64,000 nt of DNA, taken from Bog-473 sp963744935. GTDB lineage: Bacteria > Actinomycetota > Acidimicrobiia > Acidimicrobiales > RAAP-2. Location of the stretch: assembly GCA_963744935.1 (NCBI GenBank), contig CAVUVM010000006.1:62001-126000 (forward strand), written 5' to 3'. Position 1 is the stretch's first letter, and every line of letters begins with the position of its first letter. Both the position numbers and the translations under genes were made by a program. Below, one piece after another: positions 53,482 to 61,460 of this stretch. A model generated the notes under the pieces. That model ran no database searches. It was given only the letters and a program-made list of their open reading frames with translations, and was not told the origin of the DNA.

Positions 53482-54513
53482 TCAGCGCGCAGAGGTGGTG
53501 ATCAGCACCCGCTTCAGCGCGTCGAACTCTTCTAGGCACTGGCCGCTGCCCACAGCGACGCAGTTCAGCGGGTCCCGGGCCACCACGATCGGCATGCCGG
53601 TCTCGTGCTGGAGCCTCGACTCCAGGCCGTGCAGCAGCGCACCGCCCCCCGTGAGCACGATCCCCTGTTCCATGATGTCCGCCGCCAGTTCCGGCGGTGT
53701 GCGGTCCAAGGTGACCTTCACCGCATCGATGATGGCGGACACGGGCTCCTCGATGGAGCGGCGGATCTCCTCGGTCGAGACGACGATGGTCTTCGGGAGA
53801 CCGCTCACGAGGTCGCGGCCGCGGATCTCGGCGTGCAGCTCCTGCTCCAATGGATAGGCCGACCCGAGAGTGATCTTGATCTCCTCTGCGGTGCGCTCAC
53901 CGAGCGCGAGGCTGAACTCTTTCTTGACGAACGAGACGATCGCCTCGTCGAGCTCGTCGCCGCCGATGCGCACGGACTGGCTCGTGACGATGCCACCGAG
54001 CGAGATGACGGCGACCTCTGTGGTGCCACCACCGATGTCGACGACCATGTTGCCGGTCGGCTCGTGCACCGGGAGGCCGGCGCCGATGGCGGCCGCCATG
54101 GGCTCCTCAATGATGTAGGCGCGTCGCGCGCCTGCGTACTCGGCCGCCTCCATGACGGCACGGCGCTCGACGCCCGTGATGCCCGAGGGAACGCAGATCA
54201 CCATGCGTGGCTTGGCGAAGCGGCGCTGGTGCACCCGGTGGATGAAGTAGCGGAGCATCTTCTCGCAGATCTCGAAGTCCGCGATCACGCCGTCTTTGAG
54301 AGGACGGATGGCCTGGATGTTCGAGGGGGTCCGGCCGATCATCCGCTTGGCCTCGGCGCCCACCGCCAAAGGGCGACCGTCCTTGATGTCGACGGCGACG
54401 ACGGAAGGCTCGTTCAACACGATGCCGCGACCACGGACGTACACCAGCGTGTTGGCGGTACCGAGGTCGACGGCCATGTCACGACCAAGCAGGGAAAGGC
54501 GGTTTTCGGCCAT
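53482..54513 (-). CDS. mreB: Rod-shape actin-like protein MreB
   Basis: 343 residues, actin fold. Phosphate loops VDLGTANTLVYV and VVDIGGGTTEVAVISLGGIV, adenosine loop IVLTGGGALLHGLE. The ATG at 54513 has GGGAG ten bases before; an ATG at 54522 is too close to that site. MreB is missing from many actinobacteria that grow from the poles, so its presence suggests lateral wall growth. Confidence 0.97.
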   Translation of the reverse strand: MAENRLSLLGRDMAVDLGTANTLVYVRGRGIVLNEPSVVAVDIKDGRPLAVGAEAKRMIGRTPSNIQAIRPLKDGVIADFEICEKMLRYFIHRVHQRRFAKPRMVICVPSGITGVERRAVMEAAEYAGARRAYIIEEPMAAAIGAGLPVHEPTGNMVVDIGGGTTEVAVISLGGIVTSQSVRIGGDELDEAIVSFVKKEFSLALGERTAEEIKITLGSAYPLEQELHAEIRGRDLVSGLPKTIVVSTEEIRRSIEEPVSAIIDAVKVTLDRTPPELAADIMEQGIVLTGGGALLHGLESRLQHETGMPIVVARDPLNCVAVGSGQCLEEFDALKRVLITTSAR

Positions 54514-54581
54514 AGCTGACATTCTCCCGAGGGACTGCGGGGCGGGTGCCGGGGGACCGGCGCCCCTGACGGTGCGCCCCC

Positions 54582-54610
54582 AGGCTACGGGACTGCGACA
54601 TGTCCCACAA
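54582..54610 (-). promoter_or_regulatory. Promoter of mreBCD-mrdA
   Basis: -35 TTGTGG (54610-54605), 17-bp spacer, -10 TAGCCT (54587-54582). Predicted start about 54575, giving a 62-nt leader rich in GGGGC stretches before the mreB ribosome site. The best two-part promoter match in the window. Confidence 0.6.
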
Positions 54611-54884
54611 GGCGGACGGCGTGCCACGCCTGTCCGACCTGGGGTTCCAAGGGAAAGTATGTGCAGATGATGCGAGAGCGTCACGTTCGGCGAATGGGCG
54701 AATGCGGGCGAACGGGCGATCGGCGTCCGTGGCCTACGGGCGTGGCGAACGAGTGTGGCCTACTGGCTTGGCGTACGAACGTGGCGACCGGGTGCGGCAA
54801 ACGGCTGTGGAGAGCGAGGGCTGTTCTCGAGATGCGGCGTCGCGTCCGTGCCTTGCTCTCGCGCGGCGAGCTCGACGAGGCCGG
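54611..54884. other. Noncoding stretch between ndk and the mreB promoter
   Basis: 274 bp (371 bp counting to mreB) without a credible gene on either strand. It holds the short repeats listed next and the 3' flank of ndk. I see no tRNA, no strong hairpin terminator and no T-tract. Confidence 0.6.
54689..54788. repeat. Short imperfect repeats (GGCGAA units and two 26-bp copies)
   Basis: GGCGAA at 54689, 54697, 54707 and, as GGCGAT, 54715 (steps of 8, 10 and 8 bp), again at 54744 and, as GGCGAC, 54783. Two copies of about 26 bp, starting gtggcctac, lie at 54729-54754 and 54755-54780 and differ at about five positions. Could be a protein-binding array or decayed repeats. Confidence 0.6.
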
Positions 54885-55301
54885 CTACGACGACGCCAAG
54901 CCAGGGAAGAACAGCGCGATCTCGCGCGCCGCTGACTCGTGCGAGTCGGACCCGTGCACGAGGTTCTCGGTCGTTTCGATGCCGAAGTCGCCGCGGATCG
55001 TCCCCGGAGCGGCCTCGGCCGGATTGGTCGCGCCAATCATGAGCCGCACCACGGCATAGGTGTCCTTCGGGCCCTCGACGACCAGGACGAGGACCGGTGA
55101 GCGGGTGATGAAGTCGACCAGGTCGCCGAAGAAGGGCTTCTCAGCGTGCTCGGCGTAATGAGTCTGAGCCACCTCGCTCGTGATGGTCCGGAGCTCGGCC
55201 GCGACGATCCGAAGATTCTTGCGCTCCAGGCGGCTGACGACTTCGCCGGCGAGCCCGCGCTCGACGCCGTCGGGTTTCACGATGACAAGGGTGCGGTCCA
55301 C
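54885..55301 (-). CDS. ndk: Nucleoside diphosphate kinase
   Basis: 138 residues: LVIVKPDGVERGLAGEVVSR at the N terminus, RLMIGATNPAEAAPGTIRGD and the phosphohistidine His116 in ENLVHGSDS. Balances NTP pools. GTG start, with TAGTGT (55316-55311) nine bases upstream and no ribosome site. Confidence 0.97.
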   Translation of the reverse strand: MDRTLVIVKPDGVERGLAGEVVSRLERKNLRIVAAELRTITSEVAQTHYAEHAEKPFFGDLVDFITRSPVLVLVVEGPKDTYAVVRLMIGATNPAEAAPGTIRGDFGIETTENLVHGSDSHESAAREIALFFPGLASS

Positions 55302-55360
55302 GAACGGTGGACACTACACAACCACGGGCGTCGTCCCTCCGTTCGTCGCCCGAGGCACGG

Positions 55361-56720
55361 TCAGCGACCGGCTTCTTCCCACGGGACCGCAGAGGCGAGC
55401 ACGTCGGCGCGCGCGGTACCCACGACGTAGAGCGATCCCGCCACCACGACGAGCCCATCGGCGTCCACCATGCCGCGCGCCACGCGCAAAGCCTCGCCGA
55501 TGTCGGGCACCTCATACACGGAGAGCCCGAGCGCGCGCCCGGCCTCGCCCACAGTGGCGGCCGGCATCGCACGCGGCGAATCGGGCTCGCACGCGACGAG
55601 CGCGGCGCACCCCGGCGGACGCGAGCGGTGCCAGCATCGCCGAGGGGTCACGGCCCGTGAGCATTCCGACGACCGCCACCGCGGTGCCGTCGACGGCGAA
55701 CTCCTCCTCGAGTGCCTCGCCCAGTGCGGCCATCCCCGCCGCGTTGTGCGCGCCGTCGACCAGCAGCAGCGGGCGCCGGCCCAGGACCTCGAGGCGCCCA
55801 GGCACCCGCACCGCCGCCATCGCCTCCTCGACCAGGTCCGGGGCCAGCGGATCACCGAAGAAGGCCTCGGCGGCGGCCAAGGCCACACCGGCGTTGAGGC
55901 CCTGGTGCGCCCCGTGCAAGGGGACAAGCACGTCCTCGTAGCGGCCTCCTGGGGTCCACAGCGTCACGAGGCGGCCCCCGACGGCCACCCGGTTGGACTC
56001 GACGCCGAAGTCCCGTCCGGCCACCCACACCGACGCCGCCCCGAGCTCCTCGGCCCTGGCTATGACGATGTCCACCAGGTCGGGCGCCATCTCCCCCACC
56101 ACGACCCGGCTGCCCGGCTCGATGATCCCCGCCTTGTCGGCGGCGATCCCTTCGAGGGTGGGGCCCAACACGTCGGTGTGGTCGAAGCTGACGTTGGTCA
56201 GCACGGCCACGTCACCGTGGATCACGTTGGTGGTGTCCCACGTCCCGCCGAGTCCCACCTCGACCACCATGGCATCGACCGCCTCGGTGGCGAACCAGGC
56301 GAACGCAGCGGCCGTGAGGAGATCGAAGCGCGTGGGGGGCTCGGGCAAGAGCGGCACGACGAGCGCCAGCTCTGTCAGCACCGACGTGAACGATTCTTCG
56401 TCGATCGGTTCGCCGTTGCGGGCAATGCGCTCTGAGACGGTGTGCAGGTTGGGACTGGTGTATGTCCCGACGTTCAGGCCCTTGGCCATGAGCAACATCG
56501 TCGCCATGGCCGACGTCGACCCCTTGCCGTTGGTACCGGTGAAATGAATGGACGGGATGGAGTCCTGCGGGTCACCGAGCAGCGACGTGAGCGCGCGAAT
56601 GCGGTCCAACGTGGGCAGCGCGCGCCGGCGCGGCATGTTCTGTTCGAAATCGATGTGGCTGTCGAGCCACGACAACGCGTCGTCGAGCGACTCGAACGGC
56701 AGCGCCGCGGGGTCGGCCAC
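55361..56720 (-). pseudogene. folC: Folylpolyglutamate / dihydrofolate synthase, frameshifted near its C terminus
   Basis: About 452 residues over two frames. The ATPase domain is intact (SIHFTGTNGKGSTSAMATML, DHTDVLGPTLEGIAADKAGI, LLVDGAHNAAGMAALGEAL). Near 55601-55613, after MLAPLASAG, the frame is lost. The C-terminal VACEPDSPRAMPAATVGEAG and LVVVAGSLYVVG are one frame away. Removing one G from a four-G run (minus strand, 55613-55610) restores a normal FolC. GTG start. Lies between clpX and ndk; valS, often present here, is absent. Confidence 0.85.
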
Positions 56721-56746
56721 GCCAACGAACTCCTATCCGGGTGTGG

Positions 56747-58024
56747 TCAGGACGCGGCGCGGCGGGAGCGGCTCGACTTGACCGACGAGCCCCCGAGCGG
56801 CACGAGTGTCGGCGCGACCCGGTCGAGCACGACGGAGCGGTCCACCACGCACTTCCCGACGTCGGTGCGGCTGGGCAAGTCGTACATCACGTCGAGCAGC
56901 ACCTCTTCGAGGATGGCGCGCAGGCCCCTGGCACCGGTGCCGCGCAAGAGCGCCTGCTCCGCCACCGCCTCGAGCGCGTCGGGCGTGAACTCGAGCTCGA
57001 CGTTGTCGAGCGCGAAGGTCCGCTCGTACTGGCGGGTCAGCGCGTTCTTGGGCTCGACGAGGATCTGGACCAGGGCGTCCTTGAACAGCGGCGAGACGGC
57101 ACTCACCACAGGCAGGCGGCCGATGAATTCAGGGATGAGACCGAACTTGATGAGGTCTTCGGGCAGGACGTGGCGCAGGATCTCGCCGTCGTCGCGGTCC
57201 TTGCGGTGCACCTCGGCGCGGAACCCGATGCCGCGCTTGCCGATGCGGCTTTCGATGAGCTTGTCCAGACCGGCGAAGGCGCCCCCGCAGATGAACAAGA
57301 TGTTCGTCGTGTCGATCTGGATGAACTCCTGGTGGGGGTGCTTGCGTCCGCCTTGGGGCGGGACCGAGGCCGTCGTGCCCTCGAGGATCTTGAGCAGGGC
57401 CTGCTGCACCCCTTCACCCGACACGTCGCGGGTGATGGAAGGGTTCTCGCTCTTGCGGGCGATCTTGTCGATCTCGTCGATGTAGATGATCCCGGTCTCG
57501 GCGCGCTTCACGTCGTAGTCGGCGGCCTGGATCAGCTTCAAAAGGATGTTCTCGACGTCCTCGCCCACGTAGCCGGCTTCCGTGAGCGCCGTGGCGTCGG
57601 CGATGGCGAACGGCACGTTGAGCATGCGGGCCAGTGTCTGCGCGAGCAGTGTCTTGCCGCAGCCGGTCGGCCCGAGCAGGAGGATGTTCGACTTCGCGAG
57701 CTCGACTGCGTCCTCTGCCGCCGGCGGCCCGGCCTGGACGCGCTTGTAGTGGTTGTAGACGGCGACCGAGAGGATCTTCTTGGCGTACTCCTGCCCGACG
57801 ACGTAGTCGTTCAGGAAGTCAAAGATCTCGCGCGGCTTCGGGAGGTCCTCGAAGCTCAGCTCGGTGGACTCGTCACGCTCCTCGGCGATGATGTCGTTGC
57901 ACAGGTCGATGCACTCGTCGCAGATGTAGACACCCGGCCCTGCGATGAGCTTTTTGACCTGCTTCTGCGTCTTGCCACAGAAGCTGCACTTGACGAGGTC
58001 CCCGCCCTCTCCGAACTTCGCCAC
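56747..58024 (-). CDS. clpX: ATP-dependent Clp protease ATPase subunit ClpX
   Basis: 425 residues: zinc-finger domain with CSFCGKTQKQVKKLI and CDECIDLC, Walker A LLGPTGCGKTLLAQTLA, pore loop GYVGEDVEN, Walker B IIYIDEIDKIARK, and the C-terminal small domain ending in a Ser/Arg-rich tail. Unfolds proteins for ClpP. It is 34 bp after clpP. Confidence 0.98.
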   Translation of the reverse strand: MAKFGEGGDLVKCSFCGKTQKQVKKLIAGPGVYICDECIDLCNDIIAEERDESTELSFEDLPKPREIFDFLNDYVVGQEYAKKILSVAVYNHYKRVQAGPPAAEDAVELAKSNILLLGPTGCGKTLLAQTLARMLNVPFAIADATALTEAGYVGEDVENILLKLIQAADYDVKRAETGIIYIDEIDKIARKSENPSITRDVSGEGVQQALLKILEGTTASVPPQGGRKHPHQEFIQIDTTNILFICGGAFAGLDKLIESRIGKRGIGFRAEVHRKDRDDGEILRHVLPEDLIKFGLIPEFIGRLPVVSAVSPLFKDALVQILVEPKNALTRQYERTFALDNVELEFTPDALEAVAEQALLRGTGARGLRAILEEVLLDVMYDLPSRTDVGKCVVDRSVVLDRVAPTLVPLGGSSVKSSRSRRAAS

Positions 58025-58058
58025 CAGATCGATCTCCCGTCCCTGTGCCCGATGGTTT

Positions 58059-58685
58059 CTATGCGGCGCCGATGGCCTCGAGCGGTGCGATGTTCCTGGC
58101 CGTGATGACCTCGTCGATCACTCCGTAGGTCACCGCCTCCTCCGCCGTCATGATGAAGTCGCGGTCGGTGTCCTGGGCCACCTTCTCCTGGGTCTGCCCG
58201 GTGTCCTCGGCCAACATGCCCGAGAGGAGGTCGCGCATGCGGAGGATCTCCTTCGCCTGCAGTTCGATGTCACTGGCCTGTCCCTCGACGCCGCCCCACG
58301 GCTGGTGCAGCAGGATGCGCGCGTGAGGGAGCGCGAAGCGCTTGCCCTTGGCGCCGGCCGCCAGGAGCACCGCCGCCGCCGAGGCGGCCTGCCCGAAGCA
58401 AAAGGTCGAAACGTCCGCCTTGATGAACTTGAGCGTGTCGTAGATGGCGAAGAGCGCCGTGATCTCCCCCCCGGGCGAGTTGATGTAGAGGTGGATGTCC
58501 TTGTCCGGCTCCTCGGACTCCAAAAAGAGCATCTGGGCGCAGATGAGGTTTGCCACGGCGTCGTCGACCGGTGTGCCGAGGAAGATGATGCGCTCCCGCA
58601 AAAGGCGTGAATAGAGGTCGTAGGCGCGCTCACCGCGGTTGGACGACTCGATGACGGTGGGAACCAAATAGTTGTAGGCCTTCAT
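58059..58685 (-). CDS. clpP: ATP-dependent Clp protease proteolytic subunit
   Basis: 208 residues from the ATG at 58685. Catalytic Ser102 in FCFGQAASAAAVLL and His127 in HARILLHQPWGG; INSPGGEITALFAIYDTL is conserved. Only one clpP is present, whereas many actinobacteria have clpP1-clpP2 in tandem at this spot. An upstream GTG (58712) would overlap tig and is less likely. Confidence 0.96.
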   Translation of the reverse strand: MKAYNYLVPTVIESSNRGERAYDLYSRLLRERIIFLGTPVDDAVANLICAQMLFLESEEPDKDIHLYINSPGGEITALFAIYDTLKFIKADVSTFCFGQAASAAAVLLAAGAKGKRFALPHARILLHQPWGGVEGQASDIELQAKEILRMRDLLSGMLAEDTGQTQEKVAQDTDRDFIMTAEEAVTYGVIDEVITARNIAPLEAIGAA

Positions 58686-58708
58686 GGGTTCCCCCTCACT
58701 GTGCATCT

Positions 58709-60109
58709 TCACTCGCTCTCCTCGCCTTGCTCGACCTCATCGATGTCGACTTCGTCGTCGTCGTCCTCGTCGATCTCGTCGTCCTTCGAGGCATCCACCC
58801 TCAGGTCATCGCGTGACATCGGGTTTCCGTCCTCGTCGAACAGCTCCACGTGGTCCAGCAGCCACTCCAGCGCCTTACCCTTGCGCAACTCCGAGCGTAC
58901 CGCGCCCGTCCGGCCCGCCGTGTCGAGTTGGCGGCGCAGCTCGGTTGCGGTGGTGCCCATCCGCTCGGCCATGGTGCCTATCTCGGCATCGAGCTCGTCC
59001 TCGCTGAGCGTCAACTCCTCGGCCTCCACCAGGGCCCGCAGGGCCAGGTCCGCCTTCACCGCGCCCTGTGCGTCCACCCGCACCGTCGAGAGCAGATCGT
59101 CGGGCGAGGTCCCCGTGGCCTGGAAGTACTCGGCCAGGCTGAGCTTCTGAGCCTCGAGCCGGTGCTGCAGGTCGTGCAACCGCTCGTTGACCTCATCGTC
59201 GACCAACACCTCGGGGACGTCGTCGTCGGAGACGAGTGCAGAGAGCGCCTCGATGGCGTTCTGTCGGAGTGCCATCTGGCTTTGCATCAGCTTCACCCGG
59301 CGGATCCGGTCCTCGATATCGGCGCGCAGCTCGTCGACGGTGGCGAACTCGGAGCTTTCGGCCGCCCATTCGTCAGTCGTCTCCGGCAGCTTCTTGACCT
59401 TGACCTCCTTCACCAGCACGCGGAACGCCAGGCTGGCGTCGGGCTCGTTCGGGTTGGCCGCGTCGAAGGCGACGATGGCGCCGGCCTTGGCGCCGTGCAG
59501 CTCGGCGTCGAGCTCAGGGACGACCGACCCGCTGCCCACTTCGTAGAGGTAGTCGTCGACGCCGACCACCTCCGCGCCCGAGGCGTCGGTGCCGTGCAGG
59601 TCGATCGTGACGAAGTCGCCGTCGATGGCCGGTCGCTCGACGACATCGAGCTCGGCGTCGTTCTCGCGTAGCCGGTCGATCTGGCGCTGCACGTCCTCGT
59701 CCTTCACGGCGAGCCCCGGCAGCGTGACCTGCAGACCGTCGTAACCGGGAATGGCGACGAGCGGGCGCACCTGGACCACCGCGTCGAAGGACACTGCGCC
59801 CCGGTCCTCGCCGGCGGTGATGTCGATGTCGGGCTGCGCGATGGGATCGAGCTCGGTGTCGACAACGGCGCGCGCGTAGAAGTCGGGCAACGACTCGCGC
59901 AGCGCCTCGGCCCGCAACGCGCCGGCACCGCCCATGCGCGCCTCGAGAACCTTGCGCGGCACCTTACCGGGACGAAAGCCCGGTACGCGCACCTGACGGG
60001 CAAGTGTCCGCACGACGTCACCGAGCGCGCGGTCGAACTCGGGCTCGTCGATCTCCACACTCAGGCGGACAAGGTTGCCCTCCATGGGCTCGGCGGTCGC
60101 ACGCATCAC
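58709..60109 (-). CDS. tig: Trigger factor
   Basis: Ribosome-associated chaperone, 466 residues: N-terminal ribosome-binding domain (VRVPGFRPGKVPRKVLEARM), a PPIase domain at about 155-245 and the helical C-terminal domain. The last 35 residues are very acidic (EIDEDDDDEVDIDE). GTG at 60109 or ATG at 60106 could start; TAGAGT (60124-60119) is nine bases before the GTG and no ribosome site is visible. Confidence 0.96.
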   Translation of the reverse strand: MMRATAEPMEGNLVRLSVEIDEPEFDRALGDVVRTLARQVRVPGFRPGKVPRKVLEARMGGAGALRAEALRESLPDFYARAVVDTELDPIAQPDIDITAGEDRGAVSFDAVVQVRPLVAIPGYDGLQVTLPGLAVKDEDVQRQIDRLRENDAELDVVERPAIDGDFVTIDLHGTDASGAEVVGVDDYLYEVGSGSVVPELDAELHGAKAGAIVAFDAANPNEPDASLAFRVLVKEVKVKKLPETTDEWAAESSEFATVDELRADIEDRIRRVKLMQSQMALRQNAIEALSALVSDDDVPEVLVDDEVNERLHDLQHRLEAQKLSLAEYFQATGTSPDDLLSTVRVDAQGAVKADLALRALVEAEELTLSEDELDAEIGTMAERMGTTATELRRQLDTAGRTGAVRSELRKGKALEWLLDHVELFDEDGNPMSRDDLRVDASKDDEIDEDDDDEVDIDEVEQGEESE

Positions 60110-60118
60110 GAGCCGATC

Positions 60119-60124
60119 ACTCTA
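60119..60124 (-). promoter_or_regulatory. Putative -10 box of tig-clpP-clpX
   Basis: TAGAGT on the minus strand, nine bases before the GTG, predicting a leader of three to six bases. Confidence 0.4.
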
Positions 60125-60238
60125 CCGGGCACTCCTCGCCGCAGGCGCAGGGCGCAGACGAGGCGCATCACTCGAAACCTTGCCCGCGCGGGCCACACGG
60201 CGTGCTCACGTGCCTCACGGCGTCACAGAGACCTGACG

Positions 60239-61096
60239 TCAGAACATGAAGTTCATGGCACCGAGCACCTTCTGGCCCAGGGACTCATCGCCTTCGAGAA
60301 GGACACCGGTGCCCCGCTCGGCCAATTGTTCCGCCGTGGTCCGTCCGCAGCCGAGACGCATGAAGTCGAGGCTCGAGAGCGACAGGGCCACCGTCGGGAC
60401 GACCCTCTCGTCGACCCGCTTGGCCCGGCCTCCCTCGACGGCGATCGTGAAGGAGCGTGCGTCCTCCCCCGAACCTGCCACCTCGAACCGGACGACGGTG
60501 CCGTCGGGGCACGCGGCCTTCTTCCCCACGACGAAGGGCATGGCGTCCTGCACCCGCGTGAGCGCCATCGCCGACGCGAGGTTCCCGCTGCCGCCGGGGC
60601 GGTCCAGAGCACGCCGTACGTCCTGCTCGTGCACCCAACTGTCGAAGACGCGCACCTCCATGAACACGGCGTGGGGACGCTGCCCGACCGGGCTCCAGCC
60701 GACGGCGGCCCATTCCTCCTCGGACCGCCCGGCCTCCTGGGCCAGCCGGGTGCTCGTCACGTCGACGAACTCTGCGAAGACCTCGGGTCCGGGCCGGGCA
60801 CGGCGCACGGCGATCCAGGGCTCGTTGCTGGCCGCGAAGTCGTTCTTCACGTGGTCGCCCAGGTTCTCGTCCCAGGCCGGCGCGGCCTCGCCCATGATGG
60901 CGCGCTCGACCGCGATCACGTGGGAGAGCTGGTCCTTGACGTCCCAGCCCGGGCACTCGGTGGGCAAGGCCCACTCCGTGCTCGAAAGCTCGTGACAGGC
61001 GTCGGCCAGGCTCTCCCAGGTCTCCTCGAGGCCGTCCATGGCCTTCAGCCCCAGTTGCCGCCACGCACCGTCCTGACCTGCGCCGTTGTCGATCAC
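60239..61096 (-). CDS. Maleylpyruvate isomerase family (mycothiol-dependent DinB fold)
   Basis: 285 residues. The N-terminal DinB/MDMPI helix bundle has ECPGWDVKDQLSHVIAVERA and MEVRVFDSWVHEQDVRRAL with the metal His positions; a C-terminal SCP2-like domain follows (VRFEVAGSGEDARSFTIAVE). Such proteins use mycothiol in isomerase or transferase reactions in actinobacteria. Substrate unknown. Start GTG at 61096, with TAGGGT seven bases upstream; an ATG at 61038 is an alternative. Confidence 0.88.
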   Translation of the reverse strand: MIDNGAGQDGAWRQLGLKAMDGLEETWESLADACHELSSTEWALPTECPGWDVKDQLSHVIAVERAIMGEAAPAWDENLGDHVKNDFAASNEPWIAVRRARPGPEVFAEFVDVTSTRLAQEAGRSEEEWAAVGWSPVGQRPHAVFMEVRVFDSWVHEQDVRRALDRPGGSGNLASAMALTRVQDAMPFVVGKKAACPDGTVVRFEVAGSGEDARSFTIAVEGGRAKRVDERVVPTVALSLSSLDFMRLGCGRTTAEQLAERGTGVLLEGDESLGQKVLGAMNFMF

Positions 61097-61103
61097 CGGC
61101 CCG

Positions 61104-61109
61104 ACCCTA
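61104..61109 (-). promoter_or_regulatory. -10 box of the DinB-fold gene
   Basis: TAGGGT (minus), seven bases before GTG 61096. It supports that start and a leaderless or one-base-leader message. Confidence 0.45.
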
Positions 61110-61212
61110 TCGCCGGTGGCCCGCCTCGGCTCGGTGACCATCCCCCATTCTTCGAAACCCTCCCGCTACCTTCGACGCCCATCCAGGGCCACCACAGACC
61201 AGAGGAGTTGCC

Positions 61213-61368
61213 ATGGCTAACTACGAGGGGTACTGCGTGAAGTGCCGGGAGAAGCGCGAGTTCGACGGGCAAGAAGTCGAGCTGGCCAATGGCCGCCGGG
61301 CGGCCCAGGGCACCTGCCCGGTGTGCGGCACCAAGATGAACCGCATTCTGGGCAAAGCAAAAGTCTGA
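61213..61368 (+). CDS. DUF5679 zinc-ribbon protein, 51 residues
   Basis: A complete short gene: GYCVKCREKREFDGQ and GTCPVCGTKMNRILGKAKV form a two-Cys-pair zinc ribbon. GAGGAG lies six bases before the ATG, and a GC-rich terminator follows 22 bp after the stop. DUF5679 proteins occur in actinobacteria; function unknown. The TACCTT at about 61168 may be its -10. Confidence 0.85.
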   Translation: MANYEGYCVKCREKREFDGQEVELANGRRAAQGTCPVCGTKMNRILGKAKV

Positions 61369-61389
61369 GCGCTCGCACCTGACCATCAG

Positions 61390-61416
61390 GCCCCCGGCCT
61401 CGCCCGGGCCGGGGGC
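61390..61416 (+). terminator. Strong GC hairpin after the DUF5679 gene
   Basis: Perfect ten-bp stem GCCCCCGGCC / GGCCGGGGGC with a seven-base loop, 22 bp past the stop. No T-tract. The strongest hairpin in the window. Confidence 0.65.
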
Positions 61417-61460
61417 GGTGCGGCCGGCGTCGGGCCCATCGGCGTGAGACGCTGTTGTGC

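Noticed and set aside
54832..54955. Small plus-strand frame (RALLSRGELDEAGYDDA) near the ndk 3' end
   Set aside because: It runs into the antisense of ndk, has no ribosome site and matches no family I know.
14581..55613. Programmed +1 recoding as a shared cause of the five frameshifts
   Set aside because: The sites share no slippery sequence, only one has a stop codon at the shift, and the genes are unrelated; base insertion errors fit better.
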